From Streptomyces sp. CT34 (lineage in GTDB: Bacteria > Actinomycetota > Actinomycetes > Streptomycetales > Streptomycetaceae), in the NCBI RefSeq assembly GCF_000805335.1, contig NZ_KN708638.1, positions 4,604,476 to 4,654,102 on the forward strand: 49,627 nucleotides of DNA. The letters are read 5' to 3'. The notes beneath the pieces were generated by a model. That model was not told where the DNA came from. It searched no databases and saw only the letters and a program-made list of their open reading frames with translations. Both the position numbers and the translations under genes were made by a program. Positions 31,043-40,140 of the stretch are shown here, in pieces. Position 1 is the first letter of the stretch; every line of letters begins with the position of its first letter.

Positions 31043-31606
31043 GTGGCACGGGTGGACGACAAGGACATGGGCGCCGACCTTCAGTCGGTGCTCATCAGCA
31101 AGGAAGAGATCGACGCGAAGCTGGCCGAGCTGGCCGCGAAGATCGACGCGGAGTACGCGGGCAAGGACCTGCTCATCGTCGGTGTCCTCAAGGGCGCGGT
31201 GATGGTGATGGCGGACCTGGCGCGCGCGCTGTCCACCCCCGTCACGATGGACTGGATGGCCGTGTCCTCGTACGGCGCGGGCACCCAGTCCTCCGGTGTG
31301 GTCCGCATCCTGAAGGACCTGGACACCGACATCAAGGGCAAGCACGTCCTGATCGTCGAGGACATCATCGACTCCGGCCTGACGCTGTCGTGGCTGCTGT
31401 CGAACCTCGGCTCGCGGGAGCCCGCCTCGCTGGAGGTGTGCACGCTGCTGCGCAAGCCGGAGGCGGCAAAGGTCGCGATCGACGTGAAGTGGATCGGCTT
31501 CGACATTCCCAACGAATTCGTCGTCGGCTATGGCCTGGACTTTGCGGAGAAGTACCGCAACCTGCCGTTCGTCGGTACCCTCTCGCCGCACGTCTACGGC
31601 GGCTGA
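31043..31606 (+). CDS. hpt: hypoxanthine phosphoribosyltransferase
   Basis: A 187-residue purine salvage enzyme that joins hypoxanthine or guanine to PRPP, giving IMP or GMP. The PRPP-binding loop is HVLIVEDIIDSGLTLSWLL; VGVLKGAVMVMADLA and DFAEKYRNLPFVGTL match the family. GTG 31043 is used; GTG 31052 and ATG 31067 are plausible and change only the N-terminus. It sits between tilS and ftsH and is followed by a hairpin. Confidence 0.94.
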   Translation: MARVDDKDMGADLQSVLISKEEIDAKLAELAAKIDAEYAGKDLLIVGVLKGAVMVMADLARALSTPVTMDWMAVSSYGAGTQSSGVVRILKDLDTDIKGKHVLIVEDIIDSGLTLSWLLSNLGSREPASLEVCTLLRKPEAAKVAIDVKWIGFDIPNEFVVGYGLDFAEKYRNLPFVGTLSPHVYGG

Positions 31607-31668
31607 GAGCGCACCATCCGCTCGCCGGCCACCGTGGCCGGTCGGGTCCCGGACCTGCCTGCGCCGCC

Positions 31669-31697
31669 CGGCGGGAACCGTTCGCGGTTTCCCGCCG
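31669..31697 (+). terminator. terminator-like hairpin after hpt
   Basis: CGGCGGGAACCG pairs with CGGTTTCCCGCCG around a TTCG tetraloop with one bulged base. Confidence 0.6.
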
Positions 31698-31889
31698 TTG
31701 GAGCAGGGAGAGGGGATTCCTCGGCTTCATTGTTCACTGTCGGCGCAGGCGCCGGGTGACAATGCTGGGGTACCGTCCGAAGGCAGTCTGTTTTCGGGCC
31801 AGTAATACACCGTACGCACGACCAGCCCTCCCGAGGGCGTTGTGCCTCACTGTGGCAGGAGGGACGGGGCCTCACACGGCTCCGTATGG

Positions 31890-33905
31890 ATGGACGTGAA
31901 GCGATACTTCCGTGGGCCGGTCATGTGGATCGTGCTGGCCGTCCTCGCCGTGGTCGTGTTGATGCAGGTCGTCGGCTCGTCCGGCGGTTACAAAACGGTG
32001 GACACCGGTCAGGTCGTCAAGGCGATCGCTGACAACAAGGTGAAATCCGCCGAGCTGACCACCGGCGACGAGAACAAGATCAAGATCGAGCTGTCGGGCA
32101 ACAACAAGATCGACGGCTCCAACAAGATCCAGGCGAGCTACATCGGCGACCAGGGCGTCGACATCGCCAAGAATTTGCAGGCCAAGTACCAGACCGGCGA
32201 GATCAAGGACGGGTACACCGTCTCCCCGTCGAAGCAGAACCCGTTCGTCGGCGTTCTGATCTCGCTGCTGCCCTTCATCCTTCTGCCCATCGGCATCCTG
32301 ATCGTGATGAACCAGGTGCAGGGCGGCGGCTCCAGGGTGATGAACTTCGGCAAGTCGAAGGCGAAGCTGATCACCAAGGACACCCCCAAGACGACCTTCG
32401 CGGACGTCGCGGGATCCGACGAGGCCGTCGAGGAGCTCCACGAGATCAAGGAGTTCCTCCAGGACCCGGCGAAGTTCCAGGCCGTCGGAGCCAAGATCCC
32501 CAAGGGCGTGCTGCTGTACGGTCCGCCCGGTACGGGCAAGACGCTGCTCGCGCGCGCCGTCGCGGGCGAGGCCGGCGTCCCGTTCTACTCGATCTCCGGC
32601 TCCGACTTCGTCGAGATGTTCGTCGGTGTCGGTGCCTCCCGGGTCCGTGACCTCTTCGAGCAGGCCAAGGCGAACGCCCCGGCGATCGTCTTCGTCGACG
32701 AGATCGACGCCGTCGGCCGGCACCGCGGTGCGGGTCTCGGCGGCGGCCACGACGAGCGCGAGCAGACCCTGAACCAACTCCTCGTCGAGATGGACGGCTT
32801 CGACGTGAAGGGCGGCGTGATCCTGATCGCCGCCACGAACCGCCCGGACATCCTCGACCCGGCGCTGCTGCGCCCCGGCCGCTTCGACCGGCAGATCGCC
32901 GTCGACCGTCCGGACCTGCAGGGCCGGTTGGAGATCCTCAAGGTCCACCAGAAGGGCAAGCCGGTCGCGCCGGACGTCGACCTGTCGGCCGTCGCCAAGC
33001 GCACCCCCGGCTTCACCGGTGCCGATCTGTCCAACGTCCTCAACGAGGCCGCCCTGCTGACGGCCCGGAGCGACGAGAAGCTGATCAACAACCACTTCCT
33101 GGACGAGGCGATCGACCGCGTCGTGGCCGGACCGCAGAAGCGGACCCGGATCATGTCCGAGAAGGAGAAGAAGATCACCGCGTACCACGAGGGCGGACAC
33201 GCCCTGGTCGCGGCGGCTTCACCGAACTCCGACCCGGTCCACAAGATCACGATCCTGTCCCGCGGCCGGGCCCTGGGCTACACCATGGTCCTGCCCGACG
33301 AGGACAAGTACTCCACCACCCGCAACGAGATGCTCGACCAGCTGGCGTACATGCTGGGTGGCCGCGCGGCGGAGGAGCTGGTCTTCCACGACCCGACCAC
33401 GGGCGCCGCGAACGACATCGAGAAGGCGACCGCGACGGCCCGCGCGATGGTCACGCAGTACGGCATGACCGAGCGGCTCGGCGCGATCAAGTTCGGCACG
33501 GACAACTCCGAGCCGTTCCTGGGCCGCGAGATGGGTCACCAGCGCGACTACTCGGAAGAGGTAGCCGCGCTGGTCGACGAGGAAGTCAAGAAGCTGATCG
33601 AGACCGCGCACAACGAGGCGTGGGAGATCCTGGTCGAGAACCGCGATGTGCTCGACAACCTCGTGCTGACGCTCCTGGAGAAGGAGACGCTCAACAAGGA
33701 GGAGATCGCCGAGCTCTTCAAGCACGTCGTCAAGCGTCCGGCCCGCCCGGCGTGGACCGGCTCCTCGCGCCGTACGCCCTCGACCCGCCCGCCGGTGCTG
33801 TCGCCGAAGGAGCTGGCCCCGGCCAACGGCTCCGTGACGGCCGCGTCCGGCACCGTCTCCACGGAGAAGGCGGAGGCCCCCGAGGACCGGCGCCCCGAGA
33901 GCTGA
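31890..33905 (+). CDS. ftsH: ATP-dependent zinc metalloprotease FtsH
   Basis: A 671-residue membrane AAA+ protease degrading misassembled membrane proteins and selected regulators. Two helices (12-28 and 119-140) flank a small periplasmic-side domain. The AAA module has Walker A GPPGTGKT (211-218), Walker B IVFVDEID (266-273) and the second region of homology ending in RPGRFDRQ; the zinc site is HEGGH (433-437). A Pro/Ser/Thr-rich tail ends the protein. The start is MDVKRYFRGPVMWIVL, the conserved streptomycete N-terminus; a start 48 bp upstream adds unlike sequence. Confidence 0.96.
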   Translation: MDVKRYFRGPVMWIVLAVLAVVVLMQVVGSSGGYKTVDTGQVVKAIADNKVKSAELTTGDENKIKIELSGNNKIDGSNKIQASYIGDQGVDIAKNLQAKYQTGEIKDGYTVSPSKQNPFVGVLISLLPFILLPIGILIVMNQVQGGGSRVMNFGKSKAKLITKDTPKTTFADVAGSDEAVEELHEIKEFLQDPAKFQAVGAKIPKGVLLYGPPGTGKTLLARAVAGEAGVPFYSISGSDFVEMFVGVGASRVRDLFEQAKANAPAIVFVDEIDAVGRHRGAGLGGGHDEREQTLNQLLVEMDGFDVKGGVILIAATNRPDILDPALLRPGRFDRQIAVDRPDLQGRLEILKVHQKGKPVAPDVDLSAVAKRTPGFTGADLSNVLNEAALLTARSDEKLINNHFLDEAIDRVVAGPQKRTRIMSEKEKKITAYHEGGHALVAAASPNSDPVHKITILSRGRALGYTMVLPDEDKYSTTRNEMLDQLAYMLGGRAAEELVFHDPTTGAANDIEKATATARAMVTQYGMTERLGAIKFGTDNSEPFLGREMGHQRDYSEEVAALVDEEVKKLIETAHNEAWEILVENRDVLDNLVLTLLEKETLNKEEIAELFKHVVKRPARPAWTGSSRRTPSTRPPVLSPKELAPANGSVTAASGTVSTEKAEAPEDRRPES

Positions 33906-33935
33906 GCCCGGCGCCCGCCCCCGGGCCCGGAATAT

Positions 33936-33974
33936 GTGCCGCGCCTCCCAGGTTTAGCCTGGGAGGCGCGGCAC
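33936..33974 (+). terminator. terminator between ftsH and folE
   Basis: A perfect 17-bp stem, GTGCCGCGCCTCCCAGG with its complement, around a TTTAG loop. It separates ftsH from folE, so folE needs its own promoter or depends on readthrough. Confidence 0.85.
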
Positions 33975-34012
33975 TCCGCTTCTCGAGCGGGCGCAGAAGG
34001 AACGAGGCACCA

Positions 34013-34618
34013 ATGACGGACCCTGTGACGCTGGACGTCGACAGCAAGATCGGCACGTTTGACGAGAAGCGTGCCGAGAACGCCGTCCGCGAGCTGCTCA
34101 TCGCGGTGGGCGAGGACCCGGACCGCGAGGGCCTGCTGGAGACGCCGGCGCGGGTGGCACGGGCGTACAAGGAGCTGTTCGCCGGTCTCTGGCAGAAGCC
34201 CGAGGACGTGCTGACCACCACCTTCGACCTCGGCCATGACGAGATGGTGCTGGTCAAGGACATCGAGGTGGTCTCGAACTGCGAGCACCACCTCGTCCCG
34301 TTCGTCGGAGTGGCGCACGTCGGCTACATTCCGTCCACCGACGGCAAGATCACCGGGCTGTCCAAGCTGGCCCGGCTGGTCGATGTGTTCGCCCGGCGCC
34401 CGCAGGTCCAGGAGCGGCTGACCACGCAGATCGCGGACTCGCTGATGAAGATCCTGGAGCCGCGCGGGGTGATCGTGGTCATCGAGTGCGAGCACATGTG
34501 CATGACGATGCGCGGGGTGCGGAAGCCGGGTGCCAAGACGACGACCTCGGCGGTGCGCGGGCAGCTCCGCGACCCGGCGACGCGGGCCGAGGCGATGAGC
34601 CTGATACTGGCGCGCTGA
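34013..34618 (+). CDS. folE: GTP cyclohydrolase I
   Basis: A 201-residue FolE, the first enzyme of folate synthesis, converting GTP to dihydroneopterin triphosphate. Zinc and active-site motifs are clear: VVSNCEHHLVPFVGVAHVGY, GLSKLARLVDVFARRPQVQE and VVIECEHMCMTMRGVRKPGA, with RVARAYKELFAGL at the front. AGAAGGAACGAGG precedes the ATG. It begins the folate set, although folP, folB and folK are 3.4 kb further on behind an esterase and an MprF-like gene. Confidence 0.96.
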   Translation: MTDPVTLDVDSKIGTFDEKRAENAVRELLIAVGEDPDREGLLETPARVARAYKELFAGLWQKPEDVLTTTFDLGHDEMVLVKDIEVVSNCEHHLVPFVGVAHVGYIPSTDGKITGLSKLARLVDVFARRPQVQERLTTQIADSLMKILEPRGVIVVIECEHMCMTMRGVRKPGAKTTTSAVRGQLRDPATRAEAMSLILAR

Positions 34619-34689
34619 CGGCCGACCCGCGGCCCCGTGCCGGCGGGCGGTGCCCCTGGCCCCGCCGCGGGGCCCGTGACGCGAACGAG

Positions 34690-34735
34690 AAGCGGCCCGG
34701 TGCCCGCAGTGTGTGCTGCGGGCACCGGGCCGCTT
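34690..34735. terminator. bidirectional terminator between folE and the esterase gene
   Basis: A perfect 20-bp stem from AAGCGGCCCGGTGCCCGCAG around a 6-nt TGTGTG loop lies between the two convergent genes. Confidence 0.9.
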
Positions 34736-34779
34736 TCGGCTGTGGGGCCGGCCGCCGCGGGGCGGACCGGCGGTGGGGG

Positions 34780-35895
34780 TCAGACCGAGAGGCGGTTGCC
34801 CATCCACTGGAGGGCGGCGGGGATCTCCCGGCGCCAGGTGTTGAAGTTGTGGCCGCCGCTGTCGAGGATGATCGACGCGACGCGGGACGGCGACTTGGTG
34901 CCCTCGATGAACCTGAGCGTGTTCTTGTAGTTGCCCTCGCCGTGCCTGCTGCTGGTGACCAGCAGGTTCACCGGGGGGCCGGGCAGGTGCTTCTGCCGCC
35001 ACAGGAGGTCGTTCTCCCGCTTCAGCTGGGCGCTGCCGCCGAAGAGGTCGCCGGTGGTGGTGTCGATGGGCGCCTTGTAGTCACCGGAGAGGGAGACGGC
35101 CGTGGAGAACGCGTTGGGGTGGCGCATGGTCATCTTCAGCGCGCAGTAGCCGCCGGTGGAGTCGCCCATGATGCCCCAGCTCTTGGCGTCCTTGCCGATG
35201 CGGTACTCGCCGGAGAGGCTGTGACGCAGGTCCTGGGTGAAGAACGTCTCGGTCTGCGGACCGCGCGGTATGTCCACGCACTCGGTGTCCCGGGGCGGGG
35301 CGACGGTGGGCCGCATCATCACGAGGACGGTCGGCTGCATGCCCTGCTGCCGCAGCAGGTCGAACTGGGTCTGCGGGTAGTGCAGCTTCTTGTAGAGCGC
35401 CTCGGCGGTGCCCGGGTAGCCGGTGAGGATCACCGCCGCGGGGAACTTCTTCTTCGCGTAACGCTGCTGGAAGTACTGCGGCGGCAGGTACACGTACGCC
35501 GGGGTGTTGATCTTGGACTTCTGGCCGTGGACCAGCACCTTGTCGAGCCGGCCGGCGGTGGTCGGCATCGAGGCGCCCTGGATGCTCAGGCGCTCGTTGC
35601 CCAGCAGCTTCAGGTTGGTGCCGTTCGGGCCGGACTTGTAGTTCTTCACCACGCCGGGCTCCTGCTCCTGGCCGAAGAGGTCGGCCCAGGAGGCGTAGAA
35701 GCCGAACATGTTGTTCGCGAACAGGCCGATCGCCGCGAAAAGGGAGATCTGGGTGGCGGCGAGCAGCCCGATGCGGCCGAGCACCGCGCGCCAGTTCCCC
35801 TTGGACAGTCGCGGCCACAGCCAGACCGTCAGGGCGAACAGTGCCACCGCGAACAGGATGGCAAGAAGCAGCACTTTCTTGCTGGTGAGACCCAT
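34780..35895 (-). CDS. membrane-anchored esterase (antigen 85/esterase D-like alpha/beta hydrolase)
   Basis: A 371-residue protein with two N-terminal helices (LLLAILFAVALFALTVWLW and IGLLAATQISLFAAIGLF) and an external hydrolase domain. The nucleophile elbow is GIMGDSTGGYCALKM; the catalytic His is in ILDSGGHNFNTWRREIPAAL. The layout resembles mycobacterial antigen 85/FbpC-like or esterase D proteins; the substrate is unknown. MGLTSKKVLLL is taken as the start because it leads straight into the membrane helix; an ATG ten codons upstream is possible. Confidence 0.87.
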   Translation of the reverse strand: MGLTSKKVLLLAILFAVALFALTVWLWPRLSKGNWRAVLGRIGLLAATQISLFAAIGLFANNMFGFYASWADLFGQEQEPGVVKNYKSGPNGTNLKLLGNERLSIQGASMPTTAGRLDKVLVHGQKSKINTPAYVYLPPQYFQQRYAKKKFPAAVILTGYPGTAEALYKKLHYPQTQFDLLRQQGMQPTVLVMMRPTVAPPRDTECVDIPRGPQTETFFTQDLRHSLSGEYRIGKDAKSWGIMGDSTGGYCALKMTMRHPNAFSTAVSLSGDYKAPIDTTTGDLFGGSAQLKRENDLLWRQKHLPGPPVNLLVTSSRHGEGNYKNTLRFIEGTKSPSRVASIILDSGGHNFNTWRREIPAALQWMGNRLSV

Positions 35896-36035
35896 GTGGT
35901 GCTTTCTTCCGGGCGGCCGGGCCATCCGTACCGCAAGTGGAACCCCGAGCCCTGCGACGCCGTCATACAGGGCGCAAAAGTCCAGATGCTGCGACTAGGC
36001 TCGCACGTTCTCTCGACCGGGGCGACGGGAAAGTG

Positions 36036-37883
36036 ATGTCTGACAGGCTAGATGGCGAAAAGTCGGAGAAGGTTGCGTGGCGTGCGCCACGCTGGCTCCG
36101 CGGCCCACGGCCAGAGACGGTACCGGGTCTCGTCGGGACGGCCGGCGTGGTGGTCGGACTGCTGAATCTGGTGGCCGGTATCTTCCCGCGCTTCCGGCAC
36201 AGCCGGGTGCACGCGGTGGCCGAGGTGCTGCCGGGCGCGGTGAGCCCGCTGGCCGCCTCCGCCTCTCTCGTCGTCGGCATTCTCCTGCTCCTTCTGGCCC
36301 ATGGACTCAAGCGTCGCAAGCGGCGGGCGTGGGGTGCGGCCGTGGCGTTGCTCCCCGTCGGGATCGCCGCTCAGCTGGTGTATCGCCACTCCGTTTCCGG
36401 AGCGGTGCTCTCGCTGGCGCTGCTGGTGTTCCTGCTGTGGCACCGCCGGGAATTCGCGGCGCTGCCCGACCCGCGCAGCCGCTGGAAGGCCGTGGCCAAC
36501 CTCGTCGTCCTCGGCGGTGCCGGTTTCGGCATCGGCATGGTGATCGTCAGCTCCCACCCGCACAAGATCGTCGGCTCGCCCTCCTTCTGGGAGCGCGCCG
36601 AACACGTTCTCTGGGGCCTCGTCGGCTTCGAGGGACCCGTCAGATACACCAACGGCGTTGACTACACCGTCGGTTACTCCCTCGGCGCACTCGGTCTGCT
36701 GACCGCCGCCACCACCGCGTACCTCGCCTTCCGCCCCGAGCACCCGGCGGCCCGGCTGACCGACGAGGACGAGCAGCGGCTGCGCGAGCTGCTGGCCCGG
36801 CACGGCGGCCGGGACTCGCTCGGCTACTTTGCGCTGCGCCGGGACAAGGGCGCGGTCTTCTCCCCGTCCGGCAAGGCCGCGGTCTGCTACCGGGTGATCT
36901 CCGGTGTGATGCTCGCCAGCGGCGACCCGATCGGGGACGTCGAGGCGTGGCCGGGCGCCATCGAGCGCTTCATGGAGGAGGCGCGGGCGCACTCCTGGAC
37001 CCCGGCGGTCACCGGGTGCAGCGAGACCGGCGGCCAGGTGTGGACCCGGGAGACCGGGATGGACGCGCTGGAGCTCGGCGACGAGGCGATCGTGGACGTC
37101 GCCGGCTTCACCCTCTCCGGGCGCGCGATGCGCAACGTCCGGCAGATGGTCAAGCGCATCGAGCGCAACGGCTACGAGACCCGGGTGCGGCGGGTGCGCG
37201 ATCTGGAGCCCGAGGAGCTGGCGCGGATCCAGCAGGCCGCCGACGCCTGGCGGGACACCGACACCGAGCGCGGCTTCTCCATGGCGCTGGGCCGGATCGA
37301 CGCGGCGACCGACGGCGACGCGGTGATCGCCACCGCGCATCTGGCACCCGCCGAGGGCGAGGAGGCCGGGCCGTACGGGGACCTGAAGGCCATGCAGCAC
37401 TTCGTGCCGTGGGGCCGGGACGGGATCTCCCTGGAGCTGATGCGGCGGGACCGCGGCGCGGACCCCGGGATGAACGAGCTGCTGATCGTCGCCGCCCTCC
37501 AGGCGGCGCCGGACCTCCGGATCAAGCAGGTGTCGCTGAACTTCGCGGTCTTCCGCTCCTCCCTGGAGCGCGGCGAGAAGCTGGGCGCGGGGCCGGTGCT
37601 CCGGGTCTGGCGGGCGATGCTGATCTTCCTGTCCCGCTGGTACCAGATCGAGTCGCTCTACAAGTTCAACGACAAGTTCCAGCCACGCTGGGAGCCGCGT
37701 TTCGTGGTCTTCCGCAACAGCCGGGACATTCCGCGGATCGGTCTCGCGGCACTTCAGGCCGAGGGCTATCTGGAGCTGGGGCTGCCGCGCGCGCTGCGCC
37801 GCAGGAACGCTCCCGAGCCGCGGCCGTGCGCCCATGAGGAGCAGAGCGTGCTGGCGGCCGGCGCGCTGGAGAAGGTCGCCTAG
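36036..37883 (+). CDS. MprF/LysX-like phosphatidylglycerol lysyltransferase family protein (DUF2156)
   Basis: A 615-residue protein. The N-terminal half has about six membrane helices (VPGLVGTAGVVVGLLNLVAG, SLVVGILLLLLAHGL, VLSLALLVFLLW and others); the C-terminal half (about 270-590) is the GNAT-like aminoacyl transferase domain with LGYFALRRDKGAVFSPSGKA, ALELGDEAIVDVAGFTLSGR and ISLELMRRDRGADPGMNELL. MprF-type enzymes move lysine or alanine from tRNA to phosphatidylglycerol. No lysyl-tRNA synthetase domain is fused. It is divergent from the esterase gene. Confidence 0.88.
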   Translation: MSDRLDGEKSEKVAWRAPRWLRGPRPETVPGLVGTAGVVVGLLNLVAGIFPRFRHSRVHAVAEVLPGAVSPLAASASLVVGILLLLLAHGLKRRKRRAWGAAVALLPVGIAAQLVYRHSVSGAVLSLALLVFLLWHRREFAALPDPRSRWKAVANLVVLGGAGFGIGMVIVSSHPHKIVGSPSFWERAEHVLWGLVGFEGPVRYTNGVDYTVGYSLGALGLLTAATTAYLAFRPEHPAARLTDEDEQRLRELLARHGGRDSLGYFALRRDKGAVFSPSGKAAVCYRVISGVMLASGDPIGDVEAWPGAIERFMEEARAHSWTPAVTGCSETGGQVWTRETGMDALELGDEAIVDVAGFTLSGRAMRNVRQMVKRIERNGYETRVRRVRDLEPEELARIQQAADAWRDTDTERGFSMALGRIDAATDGDAVIATAHLAPAEGEEAGPYGDLKAMQHFVPWGRDGISLELMRRDRGADPGMNELLIVAALQAAPDLRIKQVSLNFAVFRSSLERGEKLGAGPVLRVWRAMLIFLSRWYQIESLYKFNDKFQPRWEPRFVVFRNSRDIPRIGLAALQAEGYLELGLPRALRRRNAPEPRPCAHEEQSVLAAGALEKVA

Positions 37884-37896
37884 CCGCGTCCCGTAC

Positions 37897-37929
37897 GGCG
37901 GGCCGGGCGACCCGTGCGACGGGCCCGCC
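37897..37929 (+). terminator. possible terminator between the MprF-like gene and folP
   Basis: GGCGGGCC (37897-37904) pairs with GGCCCGCC (37922-37929) around a 17-nt loop that can pair further. No T-run. Confidence 0.45.
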
Positions 37930-37995
37930 CCAGGGGGGATCCGCCCAGCGGGCGGTGGCAATCCGGCCGGTCGGCACACGGCCTACGCTGGTGCC

Positions 37996-38946
37996 ATGAG
38001 TACCTTGCGTGGCCGGGTGGCCGGACTGCCGGACTGGGACCGCTGCGCGGTGATGGGCGTCGTGAATGTGACGCCCGATTCGTTCTCCGACGGCGGCCTG
38101 TGGTTCGACACCGAACTCGCCGTCAAACACGGTCTGGACCTCGTGGCGCAGGGCGCCGACATGGTGGACGTCGGCGGCGAGTCGACCCGCCCCGGCGCGG
38201 CTCGGGTGGACGAGGGCGAGGAGCTGCGCCGGGTCGTCCCGGTGGTCCGGGAGCTGGCCGCGGCCGGTGTCGTGGTCTCCGTCGACACGATGCGCGCCTC
38301 GGTCGCCGAGGAGGCCGTGGAGGCCGGGGCGTGCCTGGTCAACGACGTGAGCGGGGGCGCCGCGGACCCGGACATGGTGCCGGTGGTCGCCTCCCACCAC
38401 GTCCCGTTCGTGGTGATGCACTGGCGCGGCCAGTCCATCGACATGAACAACCGGGCCATCTACGCGGATGTCGTCGGCGAGGTCGTCGACGAGCTGGCGC
38501 AGAGCATGGAGCGCGCGGTCGCCGGCGGTGTCGACCCGGACCGGATCGTCATCGACCCGGGCCTGGGCTTCGCCAAGGACGCCGGGCACGACCTGGCGCT
38601 GGTGGCCCATCTGCCGCGGCTGCGGGCGCTTGGCCGGCCGCTGCTGGTGGCCGCTTCGAGAAAACGGTTCCTGGGCAGGGTGCTGGCAGGCGGCGAGGGT
38701 GCCGCCCCACCGCCGGCCCGGGAGCGGGATGCCGCGACCGCGGCGGTGTCGGCGATCGTGGCGCGAGAGGGGGCCTGGGCGGTGCGGGTGCACGAGGTCA
38801 GGGCGAGCGCGGACGCGGTGCGGGTGGCCCGCGCTGTCGAGAACGCGGCGGACACGGCGGAGGCGGCCGGGGCCGCGGGAGGCACCGGTGCGTCCGGTGC
38901 GGGTGTGACGAACGGTACGACGGCGGACACGACGGGGACGAAGTGA
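37996..38946 (+). CDS. folP: dihydropteroate synthase
   Basis: A 316-residue TIM-barrel enzyme joining 6-hydroxymethyl-dihydropterin pyrophosphate to p-aminobenzoate; the sulfonamide target. Motifs: MGVVNVTPDSFSDGG, DVGGESTRPGA, VIDPGLGFAKDAGHDLAL and LLVAASRKRFLG. A Thr/Gly/Ala-rich tail after about 290 is extra. Its stop overlaps the next start (GTGA), so the NTF2-like gene is coupled to it. Confidence 0.95.
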   Translation: MSTLRGRVAGLPDWDRCAVMGVVNVTPDSFSDGGLWFDTELAVKHGLDLVAQGADMVDVGGESTRPGAARVDEGEELRRVVPVVRELAAAGVVVSVDTMRASVAEEAVEAGACLVNDVSGGAADPDMVPVVASHHVPFVVMHWRGQSIDMNNRAIYADVVGEVVDELAQSMERAVAGGVDPDRIVIDPGLGFAKDAGHDLALVAHLPRLRALGRPLLVAASRKRFLGRVLAGGEGAAPPPARERDAATAAVSAIVAREGAWAVRVHEVRASADAVRVARAVENAADTAEAAGAAGGTGASGAGVTNGTTADTTGTK

Positions 38947-39431
38947 GCGGCTTGGGCCCACGGACGGACATCGAGTTGGTCGAGCAGGCGAATACCACGC
39001 TGTACGAGACCATCGAGCGCGGCGATCACGAGGCGCTGTCCGAGCTGTGGCTGGACGGTCAGGTGAGCGTGGTCCACCCGGGGTGGCCGGTGCTGCGCGG
39101 GCGCGGGGAGGTGCTCCGCTCGTACGCGCTGATCATGGCGAACACCGAGTACATCCAGTTCTTCCTGACGGATGTGGAGATCGACGTCATCGGCGACACC
39201 GCGCTGGTGACGTGCACGGAGAACATCCTCAGCGGCGGCCCGGCCGAGGACGACGGCTCGGTGGGGCCGCTGATCGGCCAGCTGGTCGTGGCGACCAACG
39301 TCTTCAAGCGCACCGAGGACGGCTGGCGGGTGTGGTCGCACCACGGGTCGCCGGTACTGGCGGACCGCGAGGACGACGAGGACGAGGACGACGACGAGAG
39401 CGAGGAGAACGGCCCCGCGGGCGCCATGTGA
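38943..39431 (+). CDS. NTF2/SnoaL-like protein in the folate cluster
   Basis: A 162-residue cone-shaped alpha+beta (NTF2-like) protein: VEQANTTLYETIERGDHEAL, VSVVHPGWPVLRGRGEVLRS, NTEYIQFFLTDVEIDVIGDT and VFKRTEDGWRVWSHHGSPVL. No catalytic residues can be assigned. A very acidic tail (DDEDEDDDESEEN) ends it. It is translationally coupled to folP (GTGA) and sits before folB, a place I recall as conserved in streptomycetes, so a link to folate synthesis is plausible but unproven. Confidence 0.85.
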   Translation: MSGLGPRTDIELVEQANTTLYETIERGDHEALSELWLDGQVSVVHPGWPVLRGRGEVLRSYALIMANTEYIQFFLTDVEIDVIGDTALVTCTENILSGGPAEDDGSVGPLIGQLVVATNVFKRTEDGWRVWSHHGSPVLADREDDEDEDDDESEENGPAGAM

Positions 39432-39780
39432 GCGGATGCACAGGCGCGGGCGTCCGGACCCGGCCGCGCACCGGCGTCCGCGCGTCAGCCCGCCGGTCTG
39501 GGCGCACCCGTTCGAGCCAAGTGCCGCACGGGTAGGGGTGGGGCGGGAGATCGCGGGTAAGAGGCGCGCGGACGATCTCCCGCTCTCCCCGCCGGGCCGC
39601 CCGCGCGACACGGCCTAGCAGCAGAACGGGGCCTTGTCCATAGCCCCCATGGGCGGGCAGTGTCGGTGCTCGCAGGTAGATTTCGAACAGGGCAGCGCTG
39701 CCGGACGACGACTCTGGTGGCTGCCCGGAATCCGACGAACAGTGGCGCCAGAGGTGCCGGGACCAGTGGGAGTGATTCGC

Positions 39781-40140
39781 GTGGATCGTGTCGCGCTGCG
39801 TGGGCTGAAGGCCCGAGGACACCACGGGGTGTTCCCCCGGGAACGCGAGGAAGGCCAGACCTTCATCGTGGACCTGGTCCTCGGCCTGGACACCCGCCCA
39901 GCGGCGGCCTCCGACGATCTCGGGAAGACCGTCCACTACGGCATCGTCGCCGAGGAGGTGGTGGCCGTCGTGGAAGGCGAGCCCGTCGACCTCATCGAGA
40001 CCCTGGCGGAGCGCATCGCCGACCAGTGCCTGAAGCACGAGGGGGTGCAGGAGGTCGAGGTGGTGGTCCACAAGCCGGACGCACCGATCACCGTCCCCTT
40101 CGATGACGTGACCATCACCATCACTCGGAGTCGAGCATGA
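39781..40140 (+). CDS. folB: dihydroneopterin aldolase
   Basis: A 119-residue FolB, cleaving dihydroneopterin to 6-hydroxymethyl-dihydropterin and glycolaldehyde. Motifs: LRGLKARGHHGVFPREREEG and VDLIETLAERIADQCLKHEG, ending VTITITRSRA. GTG 39781 (VDRVALRGL) is the start, with GGGAG about 8 nt upstream; longer upstream frames are not FolB-like. The stop overlaps folK (ATGA). The 349 bp between the NTF2-like gene and folB hold no supported gene. Confidence 0.94.
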   Translation: MDRVALRGLKARGHHGVFPREREEGQTFIVDLVLGLDTRPAAASDDLGKTVHYGIVAEEVVAVVEGEPVDLIETLAERIADQCLKHEGVQEVEVVVHKPDAPITVPFDDVTITITRSRA

